Counted from the first letter of the stretch, positions 18,010 through 27,096 are shown. The stretch: 64,000 nucleotides of DNA from Nitrosospira sp. Nl5 (GCF_900102495.1 NZ_FMVQ01000011.1:1-64000); one strand, 5' to 3'. Notes: generated by a model from the letters alone, not told the origin. A program made the numbers and translations.

Positions 18010-18615
18010 ATGCCCTTGATAATCGGTTTAACCGGAGGAATCGGCAGCGGCAAAACCAGCGCCGCGAAATTCTTTGCCGCCTTGGGCGCAGAGCTTATCG
18101 ATACCGATGCGATTGCGCATGAAATCACCCAGCCGCAGGGTGCGGCAATTGCCGCCATACGGAAAATTTTTACCGAAAAATTCCTCACTGAAGATGGCGC
18201 GCTGAATCGAAAAGAAATGCGTAGCCTGGTATTCTCCGACAGCCAATCCCGTCGGAAACTCGAAGCGATTCTGCACCCCCTTATCCGGGTTGAAGTGGCC
18301 CGCCGTGCCGCGCTTTTTACCGCCTCCTACGGAATGATAGTTGTACCGCTGTTGCTTGAAACCGGCGGCTATCGGGGGATGATCCATCGCGTCCTGGTGG
18401 TGGATTGCAATGAGCATGACCAGATTGCACGCACTGTTGCGCGTGCCGGACTGGATGAACAAACGGTGCGTGCGATCATGGCAACGCAGCTTTCCCGCAA
18501 TGAACGGCTGCAACAAGCGGACGATGTGATTACCAATGATGCGGATATGGCGCATCTGCGGCAACAAGTCGATACTCTGCACCGGAAATATCTCGACTTG
18601 GCGAACAAAAGTTGA
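18010..18615 (+). CDS. coaE: dephospho-CoA kinase
   Basis: 201 residues beginning MPLIIGLTGGIGSGKTSAAK, a P-loop at 8-16, then IDTDAIAHEITQPQGAA and the HPLIRVEV and VPLLLETGG motifs of CoaE. It phosphorylates dephospho-CoA in the last step of coenzyme A synthesis. AGG lies shortly before the ATG. It is 21 bases after yfjD and 104 before zapD. In many Betaproteobacteria coaE follows pilB-pilC-pilD; those pilus genes are absent here. Confidence 0.97.
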   Translation: MPLIIGLTGGIGSGKTSAAKFFAALGAELIDTDAIAHEITQPQGAAIAAIRKIFTEKFLTEDGALNRKEMRSLVFSDSQSRRKLEAILHPLIRVEVARRAALFTASYGMIVVPLLLETGGYRGMIHRVLVVDCNEHDQIARTVARAGLDEQTVRAIMATQLSRNERLQQADDVITNDADMAHLRQQVDTLHRKYLDLANKS

Positions 18616-18719
18616 TTTCCCGCCAGAACTTTACAGTCATTACATGGCAATTTTGATTGTCAATTTCTGTTTCATAGGGCAATATCATAGGCCGTATTCC
18701 GGCCCTCGAACCCTCAATC

Positions 18720-19475
18720 ATGATTTGCTACGAACACCCTCTGAGCGAACGCATTCGTACCTTGTTGCGGCTTGAGGACCTGTTTGACAAGATGGCTTTT
18801 TTTTCCGCCAAGGATGAAGCTACCGAGCACCACTGCGCGCTTGTTACGTTATTTGAAATCCTTGATGTAACGGGTCGTGCCGACATGAAATCGGATTTGC
18901 TGCAGGAACTGGAACGGCAGAAACAAGCATTGGAAATTCTTCGCAGGAACCCGGATGTTTCAGAAGGCGCGCTGAATCAGGTGCTGGATAACATGCAGGC
19001 CGCTTCCCATAACATGCTGAATATGACTGGCAAAATTGGAGAACATGTGCGTGAGAATGAGTGGCTGATGAGCATTAAACAGCGCATCGGCATACCTGGC
19101 GGCGTATGTGAGTTCGACCTGCCCTCATATCACTATTGGTTGCATCTTGACCCTGCGCTACGCCGCAACGACCTCAACGAATGGCTCGCGCCACTGCTGC
19201 CGCTACAGGATGGTTTCAGTATTGTTTTGCACCTGCTGCGGAACAGCGGAAAAACCCTCCGGCATACCGCTCATCGCGGCGTATATCAGCAGATGGGATC
19301 CGGGCGTGTCGCGCACATGCTGTGCCTGAAGGTAAAAGAAAGCCTGCCGTGTGTGCCGGAGATCAGCGCCAATAAATATGCGCTTAACATTCGCTTCGTC
19401 ATCTCGGGTTCGAGGCAGAAAACCAGAATATATGAAGACGATGTAGAGTTTGAACTGACTTTTTGCAATCTATGA
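18720..19475 (+). CDS. zapD: cell division protein ZapD
   Basis: 251 residues with the ZapD pattern: start MICYEHPLSERIRTLLRLED, a coiled helical half (LLQELERQKQALEILRRNP), then CEFDLPSYHYWLHLDP and the C-terminal beta domain ending IYEDDVEFELTFC. ZapD crosslinks FtsZ filaments at the Z-ring. It follows coaE as in most Beta- and Gammaproteobacteria. The small zinc-finger gene yacG that often comes next is missing; ispD follows after about 100 bases, which contain a weak CCCGGC/GCCGGG hairpin (about 19498-19519). Confidence 0.95.
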   Translation: MICYEHPLSERIRTLLRLEDLFDKMAFFSAKDEATEHHCALVTLFEILDVTGRADMKSDLLQELERQKQALEILRRNPDVSEGALNQVLDNMQAASHNMLNMTGKIGEHVRENEWLMSIKQRIGIPGGVCEFDLPSYHYWLHLDPALRRNDLNEWLAPLLPLQDGFSIVLHLLRNSGKTLRHTAHRGVYQQMGSGRVAHMLCLKVKESLPCVPEISANKYALNIRFVISGSRQKTRIYEDDVEFELTFCNL

Positions 19476-19579
19476 GCCCAGCCTGTTAGGTATGTACCCC
19501 GGCTTTGGCAGTGGCCGGGCTAGACGATATTTATCTTTCATCAGTTTCGTGAAGTCCACTCCTTGTTAATTCACTTGCA

Positions 19580-20275
19580 ATGGCAAACTTTTTTGCGCTA
19601 ATTCCCGCAGCGGGCGCTGGTTCACGCATGCGGGATGAGCTTCCCAAGCAGTACTTGCCATTGGCCGGCAAGCCAATGATTTACCACGCTTTAAGAACGA
19701 TTTGCAGTTCGCTGCGGATCGTGCGTGTGTTCGTGGTGCTTGCGCCAGGAGATGACGAATGGTTGCGGCATGACTGGTCGGAATTCTCGGGCAAACTGGT
19801 TGTGCTCCAATGCGGCGGTGCGACGCGTGCCCAAAGCGTGCTTAACGGCTTGCAAGGGGCACGAGACATCTCGGCCATCGGAGATGGCGACTGGATCTTG
19901 GTACACGATGCGGCACGGCCCTGCTTAGGCGAAACGCAACTCGACAAACTGATGGATGAACTGGCTGGTGACGAGGTAGGCGGATTACTCGCTGTTCCGG
20001 TGGCGGATACATTAAAGCGCAGTGACACCAGCAGCCGCGTTGCATGCACCGAATCCAGGGAAAATTTATGGCAGGCGCAAACGCCACAGATGTTTCGTTA
20101 TAGATTGCTGGTGGAAGCCTTGAGCATGACCGGCGGCGCGACCATGACGGACGATGCGGGAGCGGTTGAGGCGCTGGGCTTGCAACCCAAGCTGGTGCTG
20201 AGTGATGCACGCAACCTAAAGGTGACTTATCCTCAGGATCTCGCCCTGGCGGAGCTGATACTGAGAAATTCCTGA
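19580..20275 (+). CDS. ispD: 2-C-methyl-D-erythritol 4-phosphate cytidylyltransferase
   Basis: 231 residues. Nucleotidyltransferase N-terminus [20 protein letters not shown] with the CTP-binding Gly-rich loop, Arg and Lys; later VHDAARPCL and QTPQMFRY, both typical of IspD. It forms CDP-methylerythritol in the MEP isoprenoid pathway. It is followed by ispF, separated by 161 bases that contain a possible 35-codon gene. Confidence 0.97.
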   Translation: MANFFALIPAAGAGSRMRDELPKQYLPLAGKPMIYHALRTICSSLRIVRVFVVLAPGDDEWLRHDWSEFSGKLVVLQCGGATRAQSVLNGLQGARDISAIGDGDWILVHDAARPCLGETQLDKLMDELAGDEVGGLLAVPVADTLKRSDTSSRVACTESRENLWQAQTPQMFRYRLLVEALSMTGGATMTDDAGAVEALGLQPKLVLSDARNLKVTYPQDLALAELILRNS

Positions 20276-20312
20276 CCAAGGTATTCACTATTGATCTGGC
20301 GATAAAATACCC

Positions 20313-20420
20313 ATGAAGGTTGTCATTTCCCAAACCGGCGTGCGTGCTTCGAATGCCGCTGCTTTCGCCTGTGCCTGTATAGCTTTATTACTGTTTGCCC
20401 GCTGGATCAATAAGAAATGA
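20313..20420 (+). CDS. possible 35-residue single-helix membrane peptide
   Basis: A complete 35-codon frame, ATG at 20313 to TGA at 20418-20420, fills most of the ispD-ispF gap. Residues about 15-28 ([14 protein letters not shown]) form one hydrophobic helix with two cysteines, followed by an aromatic/basic end (ARWINKK), the usual topology of small inner-membrane proteins. The ribosome site is weak. It could be chance, but length, composition and position fit a real small protein. I do not recognise it. Confidence 0.35.
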   Translation: MKVVISQTGVRASNAAAFACACIALLLFARWINKK

Positions 20421-20436
20421 AACGAGAGAGGAAAAG

Positions 20437-20928
20437 ATGAGTACGGTTAGAATTGGGCAAGGTTTTGATGTGCATCAGTTGGTCGAAGGCCGCAAACTTA
20501 TCGTGGGTGGCGTGGTCATTCCGTACGAAAAAGGTTTGCTCGGGCATTCCGATGCCGACGTCTTGCTGCACGCGATCTGCGATGCGCTCCTCGGCGCTGC
20601 GGCGCTGGGCGATATCGGTAAACATTTTTCGGACGCCGATCCAAGATACAAGAACATCGACAGTCGCGTGTTATTGCAAAATGTCTCCCGTTTGCTGGAA
20701 GGGCATGGCTACAAAGTGATCAATATCGATGCCACTATCATCGCCCAGGCGCCGAAAATGTCGCCACATATTCCCGCCATGATTACCAATATTGCACAGG
20801 ATCTGGGCATGCGGACAGGGGATGTCAATGTCAAAGCCAAGACCGCGGAGCGCTTGGGGCCTGTTGGCAGGGGCGAGGGGATAGAGGCGGAAGCAGTATG
20901 TCTGATAACCGGAAATGCTGAAGTCTGA
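20437..20928 (+). CDS. ispF: 2-C-methyl-D-erythritol 2,4-cyclodiphosphate synthase
   Basis: 163 residues. Metal ligands in GQGFDVHQL (Asp, His, about 9-11) and the second His in [19 protein letters not shown]; also GDIGKHFSD and the C-terminal [22 protein letters not shown]. It cyclises CDP-ME-2-phosphate in the MEP pathway. I chose the ATG at 20437 with AGAGAGGAAA about 5-14 bases upstream; an in-frame codon at 20395 would overlap the possible small peptide gene. Confidence 0.97.
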   Translation: MSTVRIGQGFDVHQLVEGRKLIVGGVVIPYEKGLLGHSDADVLLHAICDALLGAAALGDIGKHFSDADPRYKNIDSRVLLQNVSRLLEGHGYKVINIDATIIAQAPKMSPHIPAMITNIAQDLGMRTGDVNVKAKTAERLGPVGRGEGIEAEAVCLITGNAEV

Positions 20929-20993
20929 GTAGATCCTTTACGGAGTGAGCTGTGGCAAATCCGAAAGACGCGATCAGAACTTCCCGATAAACG

Positions 20994-21563
20994 ATGCGGA
21001 TAACTGAAGTAAAACCGGATGCCAAGCGGGAAACTGTCAGGGTTTTTTTTGCGATATGGCCAGACGGTGCCGCTCAAAAGCAATTGGCTGCCGTGACAGA
21101 ACAATTGCAGGCAGATCCGCTCTGCAGTGGACGTAAAACCGAGCCGGAAAATATTCATCTCACGCTGGTATTCGTGGGGGAGGTGGATACCGGCGGGCTG
21201 GAGGCGCTACGTTTGGCAGCTGACGAGGTTCGCGGTCGCAACACACCTGCTTTTGATATTGTCATTGAAGAAATTCGCTACTGGAAACACAAGGGGATTG
21301 CTTACGCGACAACAGGCAAGATCCCCCGGCAACTTGGAGATTTGGTAGATGCGTTGCGGGATGCCCTATCCGCTGCCGGATTCTCAATAGAACGGCGTAC
21401 TTATAGGCCGCATATTACATTGATGAGAAAAGCTTCCTGCCAGGCCATGCCCCACTTGGAGGAGCCGATAACCTGGAAGGCACGCGAATGGGTGCTGGTT
21501 AAATCAACACGAACCGGCAATGGGCCGGTTTATAACCCAATTGGGCACTGGCCTTTGCCATGA
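20994..21563 (+). CDS. thpR: RNA 2',3'-cyclic phosphodiesterase (ThpR/LigT family)
   Basis: 189 residues of the 2H phosphoesterase superfamily. Both catalytic boxes are present: HLTLVF (His about 57) and HITLM (His about 140), with FAIWPDG at the start. The family opens 2',3'-cyclic ends of RNA to 2'-phosphates. Close to the 3' end, still inside the coding region (21512-21530), lies a GC hairpin AACCGGC-GCCGGTT that resembles a terminator without a long U-run. Confidence 0.92.
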   Translation: MRITEVKPDAKRETVRVFFAIWPDGAAQKQLAAVTEQLQADPLCSGRKTEPENIHLTLVFVGEVDTGGLEALRLAADEVRGRNTPAFDIVIEEIRYWKHKGIAYATTGKIPRQLGDLVDALRDALSAAGFSIERRTYRPHITLMRKASCQAMPHLEEPITWKAREWVLVKSTRTGNGPVYNPIGHWPLP

Positions 21564-21755
21564 TCTCGTGAAGCATCCTGCCTACCTACAGATTGAGTTG
21601 GCGGATAAACTGAAAAGTGAACTCACTTAGAACCTTGAATTGTTGGTGCTGTCCATTGGTACACAGGTAAGCGGGCAACAAACGCCGGCATAAGTTTTCG
21701 TTGGAAGATGCCAGTACAACGTTACAGTCTTCATCACATTCATTCAAACCATCTC

Positions 21756-22424
21756 TTGAAAATTATCGCTTTCGATACTTCTACCGAGTACTGTTCGATT
21801 GCACTATTGCTGGATAGCGAGTTATTGAGCCGGGAGGTTCTTGCCGAGCAGCGGCATTCTGAGCTGATCTTGCCGATGCTGCAGCGAGCGTTGGAGGAAA
21901 CCGGGATGACCCTGGCACAAATGGACGGTATTGCGTTCGGGGCCGGACCAGGCTCCTTTACCGGCCTGCGAATTGCTTGCGGAGTGGCGCAAGGACTGGC
22001 TTTTGGCGCAGACCTGCCGGTGATGGGCATATGCACGCTGGAGGCGTTGGCACAAGAAGCAGGTAGCGGTAATGTCATTGCCGCGCTCGACGCGCGCATG
22101 GGTGAGATCTACCATGCCGCTTATACAAAAGGGGATGGGTGGCAATCCGTGAGCGAACCGGCTTTATGCCTGCCGCAGCACGCGCCACTGCTGCCGGGAC
22201 GCGACTGGATCGGTTGCGGGAGCGGTTTTTCGGTGTATGAGGAAGTATTGCGCACGCGCTACAACGGTTGCGTCAGTCACATCGTCAGAGGACTCAGGCC
22301 TCATGCGCGCGCCATCGCTCAGTTGGCTGCGCCGAGATTTGAAAAAGGATCAGGTCTCGATCCCGCCGCCGCCGCGCCGTTCTATATCCGTAACAAAGTG
22401 GCTCTGAAGGAAAAGGAACGATGA
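21756..22424 (+). CDS. tsaB: tRNA threonylcarbamoyladenosine biosynthesis protein TsaB
   Basis: 222 residues from the chosen TTG. The ASKHA fold is shown by KIIAFDTSTEYCSIAL, GAGPGSFTGLRIACGVAQGLA and ALDARMGEIYHAAY. TsaB is the scaffold partner of TsaD for the universal t6A37 modification of tRNA. The start is uncertain: homologues begin MxILAxDT, which points to the TTG at 21756, while an ATG at 21708 would add 16 untypical residues. Its stop overlaps the rimI ATG by four bases (ATGA), showing translational coupling. Confidence 0.92.
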   Translation: MKIIAFDTSTEYCSIALLLDSELLSREVLAEQRHSELILPMLQRALEETGMTLAQMDGIAFGAGPGSFTGLRIACGVAQGLAFGADLPVMGICTLEALAQEAGSGNVIAALDARMGEIYHAAYTKGDGWQSVSEPALCLPQHAPLLPGRDWIGCGSGFSVYEEVLRTRYNGCVSHIVRGLRPHARAIAQLAAPRFEKGSGLDPAAAAPFYIRNKVALKEKER

Positions 22425-22882
22425 GCGCTCAACTGCAGGAGATGCCGCAGATCAGGCGGATGTATCTGACAGACTTGGACGAGGTAGTCGCTATCGAACG
22501 GGAGGTTTTTCTCTTTCCCTGGACACGAGGCAATTTCAGTGATTCAATCGACTCCGGCTATCATTGCCTGGTATTGGAGCACGGCGGGCAACTTTTTGGT
22601 TACGGTGTAATGATAATTGGAGCGGAAGAAGCTCACTTGCTGACACTTAGTATTGCCGCGGGATTGCAACGGAAGGGCTGGGGCGAGGGATTGTTGCGGC
22701 ATTTTATTCAGGTGGCCAAGGAACAGCGTGCACGATCGATGTTTCTGGACGTACGCGAGTCCAACCATGCAGCCGCCCGGCTGTATAAACGGATCGGCTT
22801 CAGGCAGGTTGCCAGGCGCAAGGATTATTACCCTGCGATGGGCGGACGCGAGGATTCGTTAGTCATGGAGTTAATGTTGTGA
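22421..22882 (+). CDS. rimI: ribosomal-protein-alanine acetyltransferase RimI
   Basis: 153 residues with the GNAT fold. It starts near IRRMYLTDLDEVVAIEREVF and has the acetyl-CoA loop LQRKGWGEGLLRHFI (Q/RxxGxG/A) and DVRESNHAAARLYKRIGF. E. coli RimI acetylates the N-terminal alanine of ribosomal protein S18. The gene overlaps both neighbours by four bases: tsaB before (ATGA) and the uracil-DNA glycosylase after (GTGA). The tsaB-rimI pairing is common in Proteobacteria. Confidence 0.93.
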   Translation: MSAQLQEMPQIRRMYLTDLDEVVAIEREVFLFPWTRGNFSDSIDSGYHCLVLEHGGQLFGYGVMIIGAEEAHLLTLSIAAGLQRKGWGEGLLRHFIQVAKEQRARSMFLDVRESNHAAARLYKRIGFRQVARRKDYYPAMGGREDSLVMELML

Positions 22883-23658
22883 CCGTATCCGGTAACGTCA
22901 AGCACGCCAGGCGTAAAGAAATACTTAAAGAGCTCGGTCTGACGCCATTGTGGCGTGCCAGAGTGCCGGATACGCCCAATCATGCTTCTCCTGCGGTGAC
23001 TGGGGAGCATGTTTCCATTAGCCAGGCCCAGGTTAACGCGGGGGCTGAAGACCGGCGTTCGACAATCCTGCGAATGGACTGGGATCAACTTAAGATGAGC
23101 GTGGAGGGTTGCATCGCCTGTCCGCTATGCCAGTCTCGCTCGCGTACGGTATTTGGCATAGGCGACAGGAATGCCGATTGGCTGTACGTGGGCGAAGGAC
23201 CAGGGGTTCAGGAGGATGCTACAGGGGAGCCCTTTGTTGGCCCGGCCGGCAAACTGCTGGACAATATGCTGGCGGCAATCAATCTTAAGCGCGGCCGAAA
23301 TGTTTATATCGCCAATATCGTAAAATGCCGCCCACCTGGCAACAGAAACCCTAATTCGCATGAGGCGCAGCAGTGCGAACCGTATCTTGCACGGCAAATT
23401 GCGTTGATCCAGCCGAAACTTATCATTGCTTTGGGGAAAGTCGCCGCACAGAACCTGCTGAATACCGATGCCACGCTCGCCGCCTTGCGCGGGAGGCTGC
23501 ACGAGCACTCCGGCATCCCTGTTATCGTCACTTACCACCCAGCCTATCTGCTGCGCACGCTTGCTGACAAAGCGAAGGCCTGGGAGGACTTGTGTTTTGC
23601 CAGAAGCACGATGCAGAGCTTGCAATCGGGCGATTTAATCCCCACTTATGATCGCTAG
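22879..23658 (+). CDS. udg: family 4 uracil-DNA glycosylase (4Fe-4S)
   Basis: 259 residues starting at GTG 22879, which overlaps the rimI stop. Residues about 1-70 are a variable extension. The catalytic core shows the iron-sulfur cysteines (GCIACPLCQ, KCRPPGNRNP, QQCEPYL), motif A VGEGPGVQEDATGEPFVGPA and motif B HPAYLLR. It removes uracil from DNA. The 4Fe-4S Cys pattern is complete. It is the third gene of the coupled tsaB-rimI-udg string. Confidence 0.93.
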   Translation: MTVSGNVKHARRKEILKELGLTPLWRARVPDTPNHASPAVTGEHVSISQAQVNAGAEDRRSTILRMDWDQLKMSVEGCIACPLCQSRSRTVFGIGDRNADWLYVGEGPGVQEDATGEPFVGPAGKLLDNMLAAINLKRGRNVYIANIVKCRPPGNRNPNSHEAQQCEPYLARQIALIQPKLIIALGKVAAQNLLNTDATLAALRGRLHEHSGIPVIVTYHPAYLLRTLADKAKAWEDLCFARSTMQSLQSGDLIPTYDR

Positions 23659-23683
23659 AGCAAAATTTTTCAGGAAGAATTCC

Positions 23684-24292
23684 ATGCATAACTTGCTGTT
23701 GTCCCTGACGTTGCTTTTCACGATTACCTTGAGTGGCTGCGGCTACAATACCTTGCAATCCACGGACGAGCAAATCAAGGCGACCTGGGCGGAAGTTCTG
23801 AACCAGTATCAGCGGCGCGCGGATCTGGTTCCCAACCTGGTAAATGTGGTGAAGGGTTTCGCCGCGCAGGAGAAAGACGTCTTGCTGGGTGTCACCAATG
23901 CCCGCTCCCGAGTCGGCAGCGTCCAGGCCACCCCGGAGCTGATCAATGATCCGGAGGCATTCGCGAAGTTTCAGAGTGCGCAGGGGGAATTGACGAGCGC
24001 CCTGTCGCGTTTGCTGGTTGTGGCCGAGAATTACCCGCAGCTTAAATCGGACGCTAATTTCCGTGACTTGCAGGCACAGCTGGAAGGAACCGAAAACCGT
24101 ATAACCGTCGCCCGCAACCGTTATATAAAGGCGGTCCAGGAATACAACGTGGTGGTGCGCTCATTCCCCAGCAATCTTACCGCGATGGTATTCGGTTTCC
24201 AGGTCAAACCCAGTCTCACGGTGGAAAACGAAAAAGAAATTTCCACCGCGCCCAAGGTGGATTTCAGCGCGCCATCGCCGGCAAGGCAGTAA
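23684..24292 (+). CDS. lemA: LemA family lipoprotein
   Basis: 202 residues. An N-terminal lipoprotein signal with lipobox LSGC is followed by the LemA helical core: STDEQIKATWAEVLNQYQRR, ADLVPNLVNVVKGFA, and the C-terminal YNVVVRSFPSNL with MVFGF. I chose ATG 23684, where AGGAAG lies 6 bases upstream; an ATG at 23648 would overlap the glycosylase gene and put charged residues before the signal. LemA proteins are membrane-linked, with unknown biochemical role. It heads a LemA-TPM-TPM set. Confidence 0.92.
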   Translation: MHNLLLSLTLLFTITLSGCGYNTLQSTDEQIKATWAEVLNQYQRRADLVPNLVNVVKGFAAQEKDVLLGVTNARSRVGSVQATPELINDPEAFAKFQSAQGELTSALSRLLVVAENYPQLKSDANFRDLQAQLEGTENRITVARNRYIKAVQEYNVVVRSFPSNLTAMVFGFQVKPSLTVENEKEISTAPKVDFSAPSPARQ

Positions 24293-24314
24293 AAATATCG
24301 CGTATCAGTTGATT

Positions 24315-25190
24315 ATGAGTCAAGCTGGAGGAAAAGTCCTCGCGCTCATCGCACTGCTTCTCTCCGCTTCTTTATCGGGGGCGGAAGTAGCGGTTCCGCC
24401 TCTCAAGTCTCCCATTACCGATCTGACCGGGACGCTTTCACAGGGTGAAATCGCGCAACTCGAGCAAAAACTGGCGGCATTCGAGGCGAAAAAAGGCAGC
24501 CAGATTGCGGTATTGCTTGTTCCCACTACTCAACCGGAAACCGTCGAACAATATTCGATCCGTGTTGCCGAGGCGTGGAAGCTGGGGCGAAAAGGCGTGG
24601 ATGATGGCGTGCTGCTGGTCATTGCAAAGCAAGACAGGGTGTCACGCATAGAAGTCGGCTATGGGTTGGAAGGCGTGCTACCGGACGCGGTGGCAAAGCG
24701 CATCGTTGATGAAATAATGATTCCTGAATTCAGGCAGGGAGATTTTGCGGGCGGCATTGCTGCCGCCATCGGGCGGTTAATGGGCGTAATCGAAGGAGAA
24801 CCATTGCCGCCACCTCGATCCAATCGCGGCAACGGGGCGGCCGGGGCGGGTATCGTTCTCGACAGTATTATTCCGATTTTTATCGGGCTCATCGTACTCG
24901 GCAAAATATTGCAATCTCTGTTTGGACGCCTCATCGGCGCCACAGTGATGAGCGTTACGGCCGGGCTCATGGGCTGGCTCATCTTTTCTTCAATAATCAT
25001 CGCCATGGTTATCGCTGTTCTCGTCCTATTGATAAGCTTGTTTGGAAGTTCGGGCGGAGGCATTTCCAGGGGTGGTCGCAGCGGTTGGCCGGGGGGTGGG
25101 CTCGGTCGAGGTAGGGGCGGCTTTGGCGGCGGTGGTTTCAGGGGAGGTGGTGGCGGTTTTGGCGGCGGTGGCGCATCGGGGAGATGGTAG
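24315..25190 (+). CDS. TPM domain (YgcG-type) membrane protein, glycine-rich tail
   Basis: 291 residues. A signal peptide (about 1-23) is followed by the TPM domain: VPPLKSPITDLTGTLSQGE, GSQIAVLLVPTTQPETVEQYS, DDGVLLVIAKQDRVSRIEVG and GYGLEGVLPDAVAKRI. Two membrane helices (about 175-195 and 210-235) lead to a tail made almost only of Gly, Arg, Phe and Ser ending near GGGASGRW. TPM proteins are membrane-associated; related proteins are linked to photosystem repair in plants, but the bacterial role is unclear. ATG 24315 is preferred over TTG 24309. It is followed without a gap by a second TPM gene. Confidence 0.9.
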   Translation: MSQAGGKVLALIALLLSASLSGAEVAVPPLKSPITDLTGTLSQGEIAQLEQKLAAFEAKKGSQIAVLLVPTTQPETVEQYSIRVAEAWKLGRKGVDDGVLLVIAKQDRVSRIEVGYGLEGVLPDAVAKRIVDEIMIPEFRQGDFAGGIAAAIGRLMGVIEGEPLPPPRSNRGNGAAGAGIVLDSIIPIFIGLIVLGKILQSLFGRLIGATVMSVTAGLMGWLIFSSIIIAMVIAVLVLLISLFGSSGGGISRGGRSGWPGGGLGRGRGGFGGGGFRGGGGGFGGGGASGRW

Positions 25191-25691
25191 ATGAATTCCG
25201 CACGCATACTGCGGCATCTTCTTACGGGTCATCTGGCGGTGCGGCGCCTATTTCCCGTCTCGTCCCTGACAGCTATCGAACACGCCATCAAACAGTCGGA
25301 AACCAGTCACGGAGGCGAGGTCTGTTTTGCGGTGGAGCCTGCGTTGAATATGCCGCCTCTCCTTAGAGATCAGTCGGCACGAGAACGGGCGGTAGAGGTG
25401 TTTTCCCTGCTCCGGGTGTGGGACACAGAGCTTAATAACGGTGTGTTGATTTATCTGCTGCTCGCAGACCACGACGTTGAAATCATCGCCGATCGGGGAA
25501 TTGACGCCAAGGTCGGTGGTGACGAGTGGGAAAGAATCTGCGGCGAGATGGAAGCCGCTTTCCGTCAAGGACAGTTCGAATCAGGGGTGATCGCGGGAAT
25601 ACGCGCTATTGGTAGTCACTTGCAACGCCATTTTCAAGCAGGGAGGGCGGGTGGGGGGAATGAGTTGCCTGATAAGCCGGTTATCCTGTAA
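25191..25691 (+). CDS. second TPM domain protein
   Basis: 166 residues, a single TPM domain without signal peptide or membrane helix. Features: IEHAIKQSETSHGGEVCFAVEP, RERAVEVFSLLRVWDTE, NGVLIYLLLADHDVEIIADRG, and IGSHLQRHFQ at the end. The ATG directly follows the TAG of the previous gene (TAGATG), so the two are translationally coupled. A cytosolic TPM protein beside a membrane one is a known arrangement, but what either does is not established. It converges with lplT; no good terminator is visible between them. Confidence 0.88.
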   Translation: MNSARILRHLLTGHLAVRRLFPVSSLTAIEHAIKQSETSHGGEVCFAVEPALNMPPLLRDQSARERAVEVFSLLRVWDTELNNGVLIYLLLADHDVEIIADRGIDAKVGGDEWERICGEMEAAFRQGQFESGVIAGIRAIGSHLQRHFQAGRAGGGNELPDKPVIL

Positions 25692-25821
25692 CGGATTCCA
25701 GATATCGCGCAATATTTCCGGTAGCGAACTCTCTATAATTGGAAAGCCGGGTGGCGCAAAGCCTTGTGGGATCAGGGGTGCGCTAAAACGAAAACAGGGC
25801 GACCCGCCGCCGAACTCGGAT

Positions 25822-27096
25822 TCAATGTCCCTTATGCGCCCCGATCAGATGAAGAGAATCTTCAATGCTCTGGTTGTGCAGGTGCCATTGGCGTATCAGC
25901 GCCATGATCACGGCCACGAATAATCCGAACAGGACAATAACGGTATAAACATGCACCTCGAAGCTCACCAGTACAGCATATATTGCCAACATGGCAAGAA
26001 TGCTCAGGTTTTCATTGAAATTCTGTACTGCGATAGAGTGACCCGCGCCCATTAGGATATGGCCGCGGTGTTGTAGCAGAGCGTTCATTGGCACCACAAA
26101 AAATCCCGCCAGTCCGCCGATCAGCATCAGAAGTATGATCGAAATCCATAGCTCGCGCGCCAGAATCATGGCCATCACTACAATACCCATGGCGATGCCA
26201 AGAGGAATGACTTTTACCGACTGCCGCAGCGATACCAATCGTGCCGCGATAATCGCGCCTATTGCAATCCCGATGGCAACCACGCCTTGTAATTGTGCCG
26301 CCTTATTCAACGGATAGCCGAGCGCGGCATCAGCCCATTTGAGCACAATAAATTGCAAGGTTGCACCCGCGCCCCAGAACAACGTGGTTACGGCAAGCGA
26401 GATCTGTCCGAGCTTGTCCGACCATAGCAGCTTCATGCAATGGCTGAATTCGTGAATCAGGAATATAGGGTTTTTCTTCAGGATGCGGTGATCAACTCCG
26501 GTATTGGGAATGTACAGATTGAAGATCGCGGCTGTGCTGTAAAATACGGCGATAAGGAGAATACATGCTTCCGGAGTGGTGTCCACGCCAGTGTCTATGA
26601 AGGGAAAGTCGAACGCCAGGAATATGGAAGAGACTGCGGGTGTAATCAGCAATCCGCCCAACACCGTGCCAAGCACGATAGAAGCGACGGTCAAGCCTTC
26701 GATCCAGCCATTAGCGATGACCAATTTTTCCGGCGGCAGCAGTTCCGTGAGGATGCCGTATTTGGCCGGGGAATAGGCTGCGGCCCCAAGCCCGACAACT
26801 GCATAGGCGGCGAGAGCGAGATACTGGTGTGAAGCCAGGAAAAGTAAACCGCAGCCGGTGATCTTGATCGCATTGCTAATGAACATCACCCGCCCTTTAG
26901 CCATGGAATCGGCAAACGCTCCGACAAAAGGGGCAAGAATCACATAGAATAAAACAAATACAAACTTGAGCATGGGGGTAAGATAAGCGGGAGCGTGCAG
27001 CTCTATCAGAAGTGCAATGGCAACGACCAGTAGCGCATTGTCTGCCAGCGAAGAGAAAAACTGCGCTGCCATGATGGTATAAAATCCGCGTTTCAA
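25822..27096 (-). CDS. lplT: lysophospholipid transporter LplT (MFS)
   Basis: About 424 residues with twelve hydrophobic helices. Signatures match E. coli LplT: MAAQFFSSLADNALL, FAPFVG-like LAPFVGAFADSMAKGRVMF, VGLGAAAYSPAKYGILTELL, LFWGAGATLQF and GGLAGFFVVPMNALLQHRG. LplT flips lysophospholipids inward for re-acylation by Aas, which in E. coli is the next gene but is absent here. The open frame continues upstream to 27267 with no family similarity; the likely start is TTG 27094-27096 preceded by AAAGGGGG, or ATG at 27072. It is divergent from alr. Confidence 0.92.
   Translation of the reverse strand: MKRGFYTIMAAQFFSSLADNALLVVAIALLIELHAPAYLTPMLKFVFVLFYVILAPFVGAFADSMAKGRVMFISNAIKITGCGLLFLASHQYLALAAYAVVGLGAAAYSPAKYGILTELLPPEKLVIANGWIEGLTVASIVLGTVLGGLLITPAVSSIFLAFDFPFIDTGVDTTPEACILLIAVFYSTAAIFNLYIPNTGVDHRILKKNPIFLIHEFSHCMKLLWSDKLGQISLAVTTLFWGAGATLQFIVLKWADAALGYPLNKAAQLQGVVAIGIAIGAIIAARLVSLRQSVKVIPLGIAMGIVVMAMILARELWISIILLMLIGGLAGFFVVPMNALLQHRGHILMGAGHSIAVQNFNENLSILAMLAIYAVLVSFEVHVYTVIVLFGLFVAVIMALIRQWHLHNQSIEDSLHLIGAHKGH

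Noticed and set aside
21512-21530. Hairpin AACCGGC/GCCGGTT near the end of thpR, first thought to be a terminator
   Set aside because: It lies inside the coding region and is followed by only a weak U-run (TTTATAA).
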